Both the position numbers and the translations under genes were made by a program. Under the pieces are notes generated by a model that did not search any database, was not told where the DNA came from, and saw only the letters and a list, made by a program, of their open reading frames with translations. A stretch of 64,000 nucleotides of DNA from Siphlonurus alternatus (lineage: Eukaryota > Arthropoda > Insecta > Ephemeroptera > Siphlonuridae), in assembly GCA_949825025.1 (NCBI GenBank), contig OX463785.1, positions 6,303,979-6,367,978 on the forward strand, in the 5' to 3' direction. Below, in pieces: positions 32,701 to 43,239 of this stretch. Every line of letters starts with the position of its first letter. The first letter of the stretch is position 1.

Positions 32701-35552
32701 GACGCTCATACAAGGTGGCACCCACGCGCATCAGGGAGACTGGCCGTGGCTGGCAGCCATCTTTGTCAAGACCAGCGTTGGACAGGACTTCCAGTGCGGC
32801 GGCTCGCTGGTCAGCACCAGTCACGTGGTCACAGGTCAGTTCTCAAGGTCATCAGGTTCAAGGTCAGGTCAGTGATAAGAGGCATTGGAGATTTTGGAGT
32901 AAATGTAACTATATAATATATTGGGTTCAGGTGATTATACCAGTGCTCAAGCTCATTTGGGTTTACCTATCCAGGCTCACCCCATTCCCGAAATTTTGTT
33001 TCCAACATAGGTAATATTTTAGGCATTTCCTCCACTGCAATTTCTTATTTTAACACTTTCCTTATGGAGACAATGGAAACTTCAAGTCAGCTGATTTTGT
33101 GGTGTTCCCACCATCCTATCAAAACCTATGTAAAAAGAACTCAAAATCGCTTTTTTGGCATTAAAGAATTTTTTTAGAGAAAAATGAGTTCTTGATTCAT
33201 TATCAGAAGATCTTCAAATAGTCATGGGACTGGAGATGGATTCAAATTGATTAATTGACTAATATAATAATAGTTACTGAGAAAAATTTCAAATTTTGTA
33301 ATATGGAGACTTATGGAAAAAATTTTTATTTCCGGGGAACACTTGAAGCCTCCATCCCCTCCTCAAAATTGGGTTCTAAAAGACCCGTCCCCATCCCCCC
33401 CCCCAAAAAAATTGGTTCCTGATCTGGGCCTGTTTGCAATACGATAATGCTTAGGTTCACTATGATCAAAGGTCCTTGAGCACAATTTTTATAAATCAGC
33501 TGATACAGAACATTGTTGTTACAGCCGCCCATTGCGTGAAGGACCCCTACAAGGATGCCTTGACAGCTGATGCACTTCAAATCGTCGTGGGCAAGTTCAA
33601 TCTTCGTAAGACAGAGCCGAGCAACCAAGCTAGAGACGTGAGTACATTTTAACATGTATTTTATTTAGAGGAATGGAGTATCCACCTCAATTTTTTTATT
33701 GCAGAAATGGATAGAGGGTGCAAAGTTATGCTACCCTGATTTTTTTTAGATTTTTTAGAGCCCGAGAACTTTTTTTTAAAAATTATTGGAAGTTCTTTTT
33801 GTGACGTCACGAGGCACCGTTCTTTAAGAAAAATATAGGACTTGCCGCCTCATGACGTCACAAAAAGGACTTCCAATATTTTTTAAAAAAAAGTTCTCTT
33901 GCTCTAAAAAAAATCTGAAAAAAATCAGGGTAGCATAACTTTGCACGCTCTATCCATTTAGATTCTACAATAAAAAAAATTTAGGTCGATACTCCATTGT
34001 AGCAGTTGACACGTTGGATTCATTTTTAGTTATTAATTGTAATTTTCATGTCATGATGTAGTATACTCTTGTTCACATTTAAATTGTTTTTTTGACGAGT
34101 TTTTAACGCCTTCAGTCATTGGTGTGTTGTTTGTAACAAAGAACATCATTGGCCGAGCCGAAGGACATTCGAGCGTTTCCGACGAAAATCAAGTTAAATA
34201 TAACCCTTAGTATAGTATCTATGCATGCTTCACAGGCTTCCCGATTCGTGACACACCCCAAGTACGGTATTGGAGGCAAGTACGATTTCGACGTTGCTGT
34301 CATCTTCCTCGAGTACCCCATAGAGTTCACAGCGATGGTGCGGCCAGTATGTATCTGGTCACCTAATGACCCCAGTCTTGACGGAATCATCAACGATAAA
34401 GGAACGGTAAGTCTATATTTTGGGGTTAATAAATCAAATCACTCAAATCTAGGTAATCCTTAACTTATAATGAAAGATTGCCATCGAAAACAATTGGAAG
34501 CTGAAAAATGTAGTTAGTCCAGAAACCTCGCATTTTCGGCTATTTTCGGTGGTAAACTTTTATTTCCTGAACTATAGGCAACTTGTTCAGCTCCGAAATA
34601 AATGTTGTTTCATTATATATGGCAAAAAATATACGCTACAAAAATGATGTTGCTGCCTGGGCACATTTTTTCGCAGTTTCATGCAGTGTACTTTTTTATG
34701 TGCAGCCTCACCTTTCTAATTGAAACCCTGGCGATACTGAAAATTCAATAGAAAATAATTATTGCATTTTTTTTTTAATTTCATAATTAAAAAATACACA
34801 TAACATTATGCTTTCCTGATTTTTTTTTAGATTTTTTGGAGTACGGGAACTAATTAAAATATATATATATTTAAAATTAGTTCTCGCACTTCAAAAAATA
34901 TTAAAAAATTAAAAAAAGTGCAATTTTAATTATATTTTCTAATTATGAAATAAAAAAATGCAACCATTATTGTCTATTACGTATAGGCTCTTAGAGAAAT
35001 CAAAACTGATACTCAAGTTTTTTTCTTACGTTCGTTTCTCCTCATATCTGACCTTTTTGTGACATGCAGGTTGTGGGGTGGGGCCGCGACGAGCGAGGTA
35101 ACCGCATCAGTGACGTGCCCAAGGAGGTGCGCATGCCGCTTGTTACAACAGAGGAGTGTGTGAGCAGCCACCAAAACTTCCACTATCTCACCTCGAAAAA
35201 CACCTTCTGTGCAGGTGGCAGAGACGGTTAGTAGCTACCCTTTCCAGTCTTTCCACACTTTAAAACAGTTGCATATTTATTAGGAATTATTATTAACAAA
35301 AATACAAAAACAGCTAATTATCAATGTCTCGTCTGTCCTTATGCAGAAACCGGCCCTTGTAATGGTGACAGCGGCGGTGGAATGTACTTCCCAGAAAAGA
35401 CATCAGGTGGCAGCACACGCTGGATGCTCCGCGGGGTGGTGAGCCTCTCGCTGCAGAAAGACAGCACGAGGCAATGTGACCTCTCCAATTACGTTGTGTT
35501 TACTGACATAGCCAAATTTTCAACTTGGATCTCTGAAGTCATGAGGACCTAG
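24424..35552 (+). CDS. Gene B: serine protease gd-like (complete, 9 coding exons, 602 aa)
   Basis: Recent paralogue of gene A. Exons: 24424-24434, 29546-29774, 30780-30957, 31600-32181, 32673-32834, 33525-33637, 34236-34406, 35070-35226, 35347-35552. Signal peptide (LLLLLLG, about residues 6-18), GD_N about 25-155 (CPGIFEYRN, RPIWYQVLFPVQNP, NGQIVC), then a 10-residue repeat linker (11 units, about 168-278) with VQPVQT repeats, then the protease with His390, Asp444 and Ser543. The activation junction reads RTL/IQGGTHAHQGDWPW, again with Leu at P1. Exon 5 of gene A is present only as a decayed relic, and joining exon 4 directly to the protease exon keeps phase 1. The longest linker of the array makes it 69 residues longer than gene A. 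Probably extracellular; substrate unknown. Confidence 0.9.
24945..25160 (+). repeat. Dispersed repeat with ATT-rich tail, copy 2
   Basis: Relative of 3118-3318. Here in gene B intron 1, ending AATAAACCAATTATTATTAT. Confidence 0.6.
25291..25614. repeat. MITE family D in gene B intron 1 with tandem partial copy
   Basis: AAGGTGCATTCAGATGGCGA to GTGAATCCACCTTTA, then a repeated 3' part ending GTGAATCCGCCTTTAG. Confidence 0.75.
25738..25944. repeat. MITE family C, half copy plus full copy
   Basis: A full copy at 25818-25944 (GTACACTCGTTGCCTTGG / CCAAGGCGATGAGTGTAC) follows a partial copy. Confidence 0.75.
26222..26760 (-). pseudogene. Decayed non-LTR retrotransposon 3' end (minus strand)
   Basis: On the minus strand the broken frames read RRHNPELYDHSKRAYETRNK and then IYDFLPACIRNID, with in-frame stops. 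This is the pattern seen at the C-terminus of LINE reverse-transcriptase proteins (NPELY..H..YxTRNK, Y..LP..IRN). The 3' tail is (ATT)n at 26222-26242. Confidence 0.65.
26748..26795. repeat. (AAAT)n microsatellite
   Basis: About 12 tetranucleotide units, at the 5' side of the LINE fragment. Confidence 0.9.
26941..27050. repeat. MITE family R, copy 1
   Basis: TAATGAGCTATCTGCTATTT / AATAGCAGATAGCTCATTA, and a solo end repeated at 27066-27084. Confidence 0.75.
27085..28139. other. Gene B intron 1, mostly unrecognised
   Basis: GGTCAACCACTTTTTTACAA near 27438 aligns with gene A intron 1 near 5029, a remnant of the shared intron. An A-rich run lies at about 28000-28038. Confidence 0.5.
28147..28460 (+). 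repeat. tRNA-derived SINE
   Basis: Has a pol III B-box-like AGTTCGAATCC (28188-28198) preceded by a tRNA-like head (CCGGTCTCGCATAAGGAAGG). A body follows with TTTCCATGGTTTCCTG and AGATGCCCGAAGCCGCCCGA. Confidence 0.55.
28461..29545. other. Gene B intron 1, 3' part
   Basis: AT-rich with poly(A)/(T) runs. A segment at 29330-29405 is related to gene A intron 2. Nothing else is recognised. Confidence 0.45.
29546..29774 (+). CDS. Gene B exon 2: signal peptide and first half of GD_N
   Basis: Acceptor ttccacag, donor GTGAGT. Encodes YILLLLLLGWTIAKA and CPGIFEYRN...GLAQISPPRR. It is 42 bases shorter than in gene A, lacking the acidic spacer before GD_N. Confidence 0.9.
29810..29966. repeat. Repeat family U, copy 3
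   Basis: AACATGGGAAATATAGGCAT and GAAATTCGGTTCTGGATCCG, as in the other copies. Confidence 0.6.
29985..30145 (+). repeat. 3' part of a 5S-derived SINE
   Basis: TTGATAAAAAGTAGAGGTGT, CTGAGGTTTTCCACGGTTCC and CTATCCATTACCCCG match the SINE at 46215-46604. Confidence 0.65.
30146..30779. other. Gene B intron 2, remainder
   Basis: Imperfect inverted sequences at about 30500-30660 (GGACATTCACAAAGCACTTT and AAAGTGCTTTGTGAATAT) suggest a further small element. Confidence 0.5.
30780..30957 (+). CDS. Gene B exon 3: second half of GD_N
   Basis: Encodes ELFTRLQRGDNRPIWY and ELNGQIVCEDRLL, with donor TAT/GTGAGT in phase 1. It is six bases longer than in gene A. Confidence 0.9.
31032..31378. repeat. MITE family H, copy 2, 75 bases after gene B exon 3
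   Basis: AATAATGAGATATTAGAATG / CATTCTAATATCTCATTA ends, with GATGACGTCACGGGCGGCAC inside. Confidence 0.8.
31600..32181 (+). CDS. Gene B exon 4: end of GD_N and long Q/N repeat linker
   Basis: Starts NGPMTMLKLDHS, then 11 tandem 10-residue units (GWQQQTNQNT type) and a shared segment (SRPAAVAVPTNPPWQQPVQP), then VQTVQP repeats. Phase 1 on both sides. The repeats also leave the antisense and alternative frames open, which has no coding meaning. Confidence 0.9.
31683..32019 (+). repeat. Coding minisatellite (30-bp unit) in gene B exon 4
   Basis: Eleven units of about 30 bases encoding W/Y-QQQ-TNQN-(T/N/G)-G. Length changes are mostly in whole codons. Gene A keeps only two or three degenerate units. 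Confidence 0.9.
32232..32280 (+). pseudogene. Decayed relic of exon 5 in gene B
   Basis: Aligns with gene A exon 5 (shared ATCGGCCAAGA core and ACAGT at the donor) between the linker and protease exons. The frame enters TAA after a few codons, the CCAACACACCATCGG stretch has lost about two bases, and the donor GTACGT is GTCCGA. It therefore appears unusable; the flanking exons splice together in frame without it. Confidence 0.7.
32673..32834 (+). CDS. Gene B exon 5: protease N-terminus
   Basis: Equivalent of gene A exon 6. VDCG, then LIQGGTHAHQGDWPW and CGGSLVSTSHVVT. The second half differs from gene A by only a few bases; the activation segment is strongly diverged. Confidence 0.92.
32971..33432. 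repeat. Repeat family U, copy 4, with nested family V
   Basis: U sequence (AACATAGGTAATATTTTAGG; GATCTGGGCCTG end) is interrupted by a V element at about 33072-33352 (GGAAACTTCAAGTCAGCTGA / CACTTGAAGCCTCC). Confidence 0.6.
33525..33637 (+). CDS. Gene B exon 6: catalytic His
   Basis: AAHCVKDPYKDALTADALQI, ending QARD at donor GTGAGT. Confidence 0.92.
33672..33998. repeat. MITE family A in gene B intron 6
   Basis: AATGGAGTATCCACCTCAA / TTAGGTCGATACTCCATT, starting 35 bases after the His-exon donor. Confidence 0.85.
34236..34406 (+). CDS. Gene B exon 7: catalytic Asp
   Basis: HPKYGIGGKYDFDVAVIFLE with the active-site Asp. One codon longer than in gene A; phase 0 both sides. Confidence 0.92.
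34407..34746. other. Gene B intron 7, first part, nothing recognised
   Basis: No repeat or coding signal. Confidence 0.5.
34747..34978. repeat. MITE family B, shortened copy
   Basis: AATAGAAAATAATTATTGC / GCAACCATTATTGTCTATT ends. The central palindrome is missing. Confidence 0.7.
35070..35226 (+). CDS. Gene B exon 8: VVGWG block
   Basis: VVGWGRDERGNRISDVPKEV, then TTEECVSSHQNFHYL and TFCAGGRD; donor GTTAGT. Confidence 0.92.
35347..35552 (+). CDS. Gene B exon 9: catalytic Ser and stop
   Basis: [19 protein letters not shown] with the nucleophilic Ser, ending in TAG. Same length as gene A exon 10. Confidence 0.93.
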
Positions 35553-35650
35553 GCCAAGGTTATTTTGTGATGTCATACCGACCCTTGCGTGACGTCAAAA
35601 ATGCATAAGCAATAAGCATGGATCTTATTTTGAAAATGGAGAGCCTCAGC

Positions 35651-35994
35651 CTTTTAAAGGAGGTGAACGGCTTCAGTTTTTATATTTTTCTTAATCATTC
35701 ATGTCAAACTTTTGTTATTGCATTAAAAATAATTGTCACCACCCTTCGCCTTCTACGAATTCCAGCAGTTGACATTCAAAAAGCACGCGCGCAAAAATGG
35801 GTTTATGACGTCAAGCGCAATGCTCTCTAGATGCGCTTGACGTCATAAGCCTCATTTTTGCTCGGTGCGCTTTTTGAATGTTAACTGCTGGAAATCATAG
35901 AAGACGGAGGGTGGTGACAATTTTTTTTTGTGCAATAATAAATTTGACATAATTAAAAAATATATAAAAACTGAAGACGTTCTCCTCCTTTAAG
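35651..35994. repeat. Inverted-repeat element in the 3' UTR of gene B
   Basis: Long arms: CTTTTAAAGGAGGTGAACGG / CTCCTCCTTTAAG ends, GTCACCACCCTTCGCCTTCT / GACGGAGGGTGGTGAC inside, and a centre ATGACGTCAAGCGCA / TGCGCTTGACGTCAT. Confidence 0.8.
35937..35942 (+). terminator. Candidate poly(A) signal of gene B (AATAAA)
   Basis: Lies inside an inverted-repeat element (35651-35994) inserted in the 3' UTR. A second AATAAA at 36151-36156 is outside the element. Confidence 0.4.
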
Positions 35995-36350
35995 TGATTG
36001 CTTATAGTTCAGGGTCCCATCATGACTCATAGGTACAAATGCAGAACCTTTAAGTGGCCTAAGCAAAACATTTTTGAGAGCCAATTTTTTTACGATTATT
36101 GCAAGTCAAGAGTTCTTTGAATTCATTTGTGGCAAATTACAAAGGAGTCTAATAAATATTTTATACAAAGTATTTTTTAGGAACCTGCCATGATGAATTT
36201 TTTGTTGTTGTTGATTTACGAAAGTAGAGAACTCTATAATTCATACTATAATTGAAATAACCCTTTGTCCTTTGGTATATATCTACATACATCATATAAA
36301 TTACATAAATTAAGGATGAATCTCAGTATTCCAGTAGGTTGATATCTCGC

Positions 36351-36710
36351 AATAGACAATAATGGTTGCATTTTTTTATTTTATAATTAGAAAGTACACC
36401 TAAAATAATGCTTTTCTGAATGTTTTCAGATTTTTTGGAGTGCGGGAACTAATTTTAAAAATAATATTTAAAATCTCTGAATTAGGGTGGTACACTTGAT
36501 GGGACAACCGTGACGTCATTTGTCGTGCTGTGATTGGCTATTGATGACGTCATGGTTGTCCCATCAGATGTACCACCCTAATTCAGATATTTTAAATATT
36601 TTTTAAAAATTAGTTCCCGCACTCCAAAAAATCTGAAAAAAAATCAGAAAAGCATAATTTTATGTATATTTTCTAATTATGAAATAAAAAATGCAACTAT
36701 TATTGTCTAT
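36351..36710. repeat. MITE family B downstream of gene B
   Basis: AATAGACAATAATGGTTGC / GCAACTATTATTGTCTAT ends, central GGTTGTCCCATCAGATGTAC. Confidence 0.8.
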
Positions 36711-37050
36711 CGTAGCGCCTGAATGCAACAAGACTTGCAGGGGACTTAGAACTCACCATCAATAGGTGGCATACAAATTTTGAAGCGAATCAGTCTTATC
36801 AGTTTTGTGAAAACTGAGGTAAAAGTTTAACATTGGCCTTATGGACGGAAACCGGAAATGGAGCTGTTGTAAGAAAACCACAAGACTGAATTTGCTCAAA
36901 CCATAAGCGATTAAGTTTTAGAGCATTCTCGATTTTTTAAAATTTATTTCATTCGATTCGTTTGCAGGGAAATATTCTTTGATTCCGAAGTAACTGAGAT
37001 TAATCGTTAACTGTGTCTACAAATGGAGCAAAATTTGTGAGTAATTTTAG

Positions 37051-37052
<2 letters not shown>

Positions 37053-37091
<39 letters not shown>
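37053..37091. repeat. (TA)n microsatellite
   Basis: About 19 TA units. Confidence 0.85.
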
Positions 37092-37094
<3 letters not shown>

Positions 37095-37730
37095 ATAATG
37101 TAAACAAACAAACTAAATTATAATATAAAAATCAAATTGACTTTTTTGTTTCGGTATATGTGAAATTTAGATTCTCCCCGATTTTTCCTCTATTCCAAGG
37201 CTATAATATTGAGATAACCTTTGGCTTAAATCTGTAATAATTATGTCTGTCATATGATGAATAAAATGAATAATAATAAAACACAATCCCGATAAAATTA
37301 ATTCATTTGAAAAACCGTTCTCCGTATATTACTAACATGTAAATTCGTGTTTATTGTAATTGATTAATTTTTGGCTCGTGAAGGTCGTGAAAATCCCCCA
37401 ACTAAAACGAACATCCTTACTGTTGATATGAATAAAGAATATGTACATTTACATATACTCGATATGGGACACGGAACTTGAACGTCCAACACACGAGTTT
37501 GTACTGATGGTTTTAAATTTTTACGTGTGGTTGAAGAAATTTAAATCACAGCTGATCTTTAAATTGGCAACTATTATAATAATTAAAATGCCAAAGTTCA
37601 AATTGCAACCATCCTTTTCAAAATCATTCAAAATGTTATGAAAAATTAAAATTTCTGTATCGACTTATAATAAGTTCTTGTGTGATTATTTTTATTGTAG
37701 GTTCTATTATGTATTCCTGGCAAGTTTGAA

Positions 37731-37828
37731 TGTGACGCAGTTATGACGTCACGTGGTGCTCAGTGTGCACGTGATCAACTAGTGCTGCCACCTGTGTCAA
37801 AACTTAGAAACTGACACTCTTTGTGTTG
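37731..37828. promoter_or_regulatory. Conserved non-coding block downstream of gene B
   Basis: Nearly identical to 22881-22978; only a few substitutions (for example GTCATGTGG to GTCACGTGG, which creates CACGTG). Confidence 0.5.
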
Positions 37829-38550
37829 GGAATTATGAGAAAATGTTCAATAGTTGAATTATAAAGGTATTATACCTTTAAATCTATGGATGTGGTATTT
37901 GAAACTATATTATATTGAATGTATTTTAAATATAAAAAAAATAAAAACTTCAATTTAATTTTGTAGAATAAAATGTATTTTTTAAAACAAATTTAAATGA
38001 TTTTACTCTTGTGAAAATCCTAATAAATAACACAGTAGGTTTAAAGTAACATGCTCATGTTATATTTATTAATCAATACATAACACTGCAACTTTGTACC
38101 AGCCAGGGTTAAAATAAACCTGTCGACCGCTATACAGATAATACTATAAACGTAAAAGTACCTAAAAGTCTATGGATAATAAATAAAAATCTTCTAATTG
38201 TTTTTTAATATATATAATAATAAAAATAACTTTTTGTATGTAATAATGTAAAAAATCAAAAATCTTAATGGTATTATATTTTTGTTTTAGTATATATCTT
38301 GCAATAATTTATATCAAATGGGAAATTTTGATTTTTACTCTACTCGAACTTAAAGCATATATATGAATAACAATCCTTTTTAACAATATTAAAAAACTAA
38401 TACTGAGAAAACACAACAATTAGCACACATATATAAATAATTTAATTGATTTAATTTCTAATTGACTTTTATTTAGGAAGCTATCACGCAGCCAACCCAA
38501 AATAAATCATTATTAAATAATTTAATTTTTTTATAATATATCACTTGCAT
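37829..38550. other. Gene B-gene C intergenic region, AT-rich
   Basis: Nothing recognised. Confidence 0.5.
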
Positions 38551-38634
38551 GTACAGTTCTTTAAGTTAAAAATTGGAATAGATGCGTTAGAATCTAACCT
38601 ATGTATTCCAATTTTTAACTTTAAGAACTGTACA
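38551..38634. repeat. Hairpin element
   Basis: GTACAGTTCTTTAAGTTAAA and its near-exact complement TTTTTAACTTTAAGAACTGT. Confidence 0.8.
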
Positions 38635-38903
38635 AAAACATATCACGCCAAAAATACAATAATTTACAATAAATGAATAAATAATTAGAAAAAAGGCATT
38701 TAACCTTGAATAAAATAAAAAACTATTAAATGAAAGATTATATTTAATATCTTGGGGTAAAAAATCCAAATTTGACTCTAAGCCCTAATATAAAAGGATT
38801 TTGATGAGCTTCTGATTTCTGATTTAATATAAATATAGCAAATATGTTTTGCTATTCTAACATTTTATAATAATTTAAAAAAAAAAAAATTGAATTGGAA
38901 ATG

Positions 38904-39218
38904 AATGGAGTACTGACCTCAAATTTTTTTATTACAGAAATGGTGCAAAGTTATGCTACTCTGATTTTTTTTCAGATTTTTTAGAGCCTGGCAACTATTT
39001 TTTAAAAATTATTAAAAGTGCAGAAAAAGTGCCGCCTCTTGCCGCCTCTCTTAATAAAAGATAGGACCCAAAAGGGACCTGGATTCGAACCCGACCTCGC
39101 CAAAAATTTTTAGCAATACTTCCCGGTCCCTAAAAAAATCTAAAAAAAATCAGAGTAACATAACTTTTCATCCTCTATCCATTTCTGCTTTAAAAAATTT
39201 TGAGGTCGATACTTAATT
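38904..39218. repeat. MITE family A upstream of gene C
   Basis: AATGGAGTACTGACCTCAA / TTTGAGGTCGATACTTAATT. The centre is replaced by GACCTGGATTCGAACCCGAC. Confidence 0.7.
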
Positions 39219-39586
39219 GTTCTTGTTGGACTGTTTCTGAATTCCCTGCCTCTGACTTGCTATTTATGTACTCATGAGAGAAATATAATAAAATACAAAT
39301 TTTGAGTTTTGATTCTATCAGTGCAAATTTCGTATACTTACTTAAGAAAAAGTACTGGAAGTAAGATTAAATTAAAACAAATTACGTACTGAAATCCATT
39401 CAGCATGTAAAATTTTAGTGTTTTATATGTTTGACCAAAAGTGTTTATGGGTGCATGGCTAAATTTGTCCTATTCTTAAAAAGAAAAAGAAGTATGTTTG
39501 ACCAAAGCCGCCGAACTTTGACGACTATAAGAACGTGGTAATACCTCTGTTTATACACTTACTCTATCACAGGCAGGTGTGATAGA

Positions 39587-39638
39587 TCACGTGACCAAAA
39601 GTCCGGCGACGGGCGGGCGAATTCTTCTTCCTTCAGTT
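39587..39638 (+). promoter_or_regulatory. Candidate core promoter of gene C
   Basis: TCACGTGA palindromic E-box (39587-39594), a GC-rich stretch, then the TCAGTT initiator at 39633-39638. It precedes the proposed non-coding exon. Confidence 0.4.
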
Positions 39639-39718
39639 GGCGTTCAGAAGCGAGCAGACATCGTCGTGTGATCGTCAGCATGAACAACATCGTGACACGC
39701 GGCGTGAGCGAGTGACAG
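39635..39718 (+). other. Probable 5' UTR exon of gene C with a short upstream ORF
   Basis: A TCAGTT initiator (39633-39638) is followed by 84 bases ending in CAG/GTCAGT. It contains ATG at 39680 with an 11-codon ORF closed by TGA, so it is not the protein start. Gene C's start codon follows an acceptor (ctttgcag/AATGG at 46648), which requires an upstream exon; this is the best candidate, and an intron of about 6.9 kb is in line with intron 1 of genes A and B. Inferred. Confidence 0.45.
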
Positions 39719-40098
39719 GTCAGTGACTTGACCTGGGGTCACCTTGGGAGGTGTGGTGTTCAAAGTGGTGCCTGTATGATGACAGTTATTAATTTTTAAG
39801 TTTTTGTATAAATTAATTTACGTTATTTTCACACAACGTCAAGGTCAAGCAGTATTCGCAATCTTATGAAACGTTCGCCACAGGTTGCCAGTAAAGAGAG
39901 TAAATATTTATAGATTAAAAAACCTTGAAAAAATCGCTGTTTTATAATGTGTTGAATATTTTAAAGTGATCATATCGCTACAAAATTATCGGCAAAGTTA
40001 ATTATAGCAATTATAGACTTAAAAATTGAATTTTCTATGGTAATAAAATAATAATAACAATTATTAATGGAAATTAACTTCTGTATTTAAAGAAAAGT

Positions 40099-40459
40099 CA
40101 TTGCAGAAATAAATATAGAGGGTACCAAATTATGCTACTCTGTTTTTTTTTTTGTTTTTTTTTTTTTTTTTTGTTTTTTTTTTTATATTTTTAGAGCTTG
40201 TGGATTATTTTTAAAACATTATTGAAAGTACAGAATCGTCAATCGGCGTCGTTTTTTAATAAAAGCAGGGAACAGAGATCATGGTATGGTATTCCCTGAT
40301 AAAAGGATAGGACCTAAAAGACATGTGGGTTCAAATCCAAACTTAACCCATTAACATCTTTTTAGCATTACTTTACGGGGCTCAAAAAAATTTTGGAAAA
40401 AAATCAGAGTAATATAATTTAGTGTTATTTATTCACATCTGCAATTTAATAAAAATTGT
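40099..40459. repeat. Degraded family-A element in gene C 5' intron
   Basis: TCATTGCAGAAATAAATATA / TTCACATCTGCAATTTAATA, with poly(T) runs at 40142-40183. Confidence 0.55.
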
Positions 40460-42750
40460 CATGCAAGTAATTTATCAATAATTCTGAAATATAACGCTGT
40501 AATAATCAAACGTATTTTATATAGCAAAATATAGTTAACTTATTGTTTAATTTTATATATTTTAATTTTAATGATAATCGTTATTTTGCTGTAATAAACT
40601 GATATCAAATATTTGAAACATATTACCAAAAACAATGAACTAACAATGCTATATACTTCCTAGTAATAAATGCTTTCACAATACAATGTTTTTATACCAA
40701 ATATTTACTGTTTCTCTATTTTCTGTTTACGCTGAAGTTAAGTAAAAAGTTTACAAGTTCTTCGTATCACAAAAATTTTACTTCAAGAAATTTATTTAAG
40801 GTACTGCAAATAAACATAATTTTTGGAAGTTTTGAAATATTAAATCAAGTTCATTTGTAAAACTGAAATTATAATGGAGCAACACGCAGTACAATTTTAT
40901 TGTATGTATTTATTTAATTTATTAATTTGTTCAGAACAAAATACTGATTAATTATTGTAGTCTCTATACCCAAGAAATCATTATTCATACTTAAATATAT
41001 AGAAATTATTTTTGATCCCGATAATTTTGATATGGCGATACATAAAAACTACAGGGTTGACAGGAAAATAGCACTTCTGAGGAAAACTGTTGCCTGTGAC
41101 GTCATGAATATTTTCATCTGTTTGTTTTTTTTTTTGTTTTTGGCCACAGTTTCCAAGTTGAATACTATAAATAATTTACTTTTAAAAGTCGAACACGTTA
41201 AATTTTTCCGGTCTCCCCTATAATCTCTGTATTTATTAACCAGATTATGATAGCCCACATGGAGCCTCTGGGCGTTAATGGGTTAATAAATAATTTTATT
41301 ATAAAATAATAATAAATTATATAAATAAATATTTATATAATAATAAAATAAAATATTTATTTATTTGTTTACATAATTCAATAAAATCAAGCAGTATTGA
41401 GAATATAGGAGCTAGTATGTACATAAATCTGCAAGCGCGACGCTCGATTTGTCAAAGCTGATTTGCATGCAAGTAGCGACGTTTTTCTTCCTGCCAGCAG
41501 TTATGTTAATGATCAACACCATTGGCGTGGAAATGCGGCGTATTTCAGGCACTTCGTCGTGTTATTGGTCTAACCAAAAATTTAGTATGAATATGACTAG
41601 TGTCCCCTGCTCTACTATTTTGTTTATTCTTGGTTTTAGCATACCAATTTTTTTTTTTAAATGTCAAGTTAACTTATTATTTATTTTATGTAAATAGCTA
41701 ATTTATGATTGTTATTAATTTAACATTTTAATTATAAGTAAGTTTATTTCGTAAATTAAAAAAAATTGAAGCCCCATTATATTTTTAACCTGAGAATTAG
41801 GCCACTTGCATATTATTTAAATTAAAAATTGTGTTCGTATGCAAAATGTATACATGTTGTGCACCCGATTGACCTTATGTCCAAGTGCATAGTTCGATTG
41901 GGTGCAGAAAGTATACACAGCAACACTGCATGGGCATGCAGGGTTTACGAACAGACCTAATGTGTTGCTGCACAGAAATGAGGTTATCTTTTAATATCAA
42001 GTCGTTTCAATTTCAATGAAAAGCGCTGTATACTTCTGCATGAATCAAAAATTGGTTATCATGCCAAAATCTCGAGAAAGTACAGAAAAAAACATGATTT
42101 TTGTTTGTGTATATTTGGATGAATAATGTTCAAACATGTACAAGATCCTTGAAGGACAATTATTACCAATCTACGAACTGGTGAAGTGAGAACACACGAG
42201 GTTGTTCTTGTAATTTTGTTTAACTTCTGATTCATACAAGTTTAGCACGCTTCTCACCAAAGAAAGTGTTATATTTAGCATAGATTTGAGACATATGGCA
42301 TAGTGGTTAAATTTGCCATTGGAAACTCGTATTCCTACATTTCATAAAGAAATCAAAAGTTTTTATAATTATGACCATACTAATATAATATTATATCTAA
42401 TTATTAAGTTATTAAAGATACTCAAACCTAGAAAATATTAAAAAATATATAAAATTATATACTTAAATTTAAATATTTTAGTAATTTTTCCTTCAAATTA
42501 AATGAACTACACTATACAGCTTTATAGTGTATGGAGTCTGAACTACTAATTATTGTAAACCCATTTTTTTTTATTTTTCTTAACCTTCAACGGGTTTAAA
42601 ATAGAAGTCTATAAAAAACAATTTCTTAAAAAGATGCTTCTGTATATTCATTGTAAAAAAAAAAATGGTCCTAATTAACTTGTTTCTTCCATGGAGCGAT
42701 AACAAGCGGAAATATCGTGTACCACAGCCAACAGAGGCTCATATCAGATT
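40460..42750. other. Gene C 5' intron, AT-rich
   Basis: No gene or clear repeat is seen. Confidence 0.5.
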
Positions 42751-43170
42751 TTTTTTTTTTTTTTTTAATTAGCTGGCTTGTTTGGCTGTACAGCATATAT
42801 AGACCTGGTCAATTTCCTCAGGATTGGTAGTAAGGTCAGCAACCCCAGGTGAATGCCCTCAGGGTCTCTGTTTCCAGGACATGCATCTTAGAGGGAGCCC
42901 TATATTCCTCAGAGTTTTTTGTCGGTCAAGCCGCCTACTGAAGGGGACGCTTGCAGCTCTCAAAGGCGGTGACGCCAGCCTATTGAAGTGCTTGCACACT
43001 CACTCATAGGGCTCACAAGAGGGAGCTTTCCTCAACCATCCCGAGTACGGGGATGGAAGGATATAGGATTATAGGGTGGACAAAGTTAGAAGTGCGGCTG
43101 TGGCCGGCAGTAGAGGAACTGTCTCAGCATTCACCTACGTCCAGGAAACCACAGAAACCTTTGGAAAGGA
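42751..43170 (-). repeat. SINE-like retroposon on the minus strand
   Basis: A 15-base T run (poly(A) tail on the minus strand) followed by a GC-richer body of about 400 bases, with a GTGAATGCTGAGACAG-type segment on the minus strand. The head is not identified. Confidence 0.45.
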
Positions 43171-43239
43171 CAGTTGACACCTTTCGGTATCTCCCGAGTG
43201 CAAATAGTGTATAGTAGAATGCACACACACATGCGTGGC

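Noticed and set aside
32653..33014. Alternative frames over the protease exons (Ser/Arg-rich peptides)
   Set aside because: These are shadows of the protease exon in other frames; the active-site motifs are in the annotated frame.
41032..41697. Open frames of 63-82 codons in the gene C 5' intron
   Set aside because: No recognisable family, AT-driven composition, no plausible splice partners.
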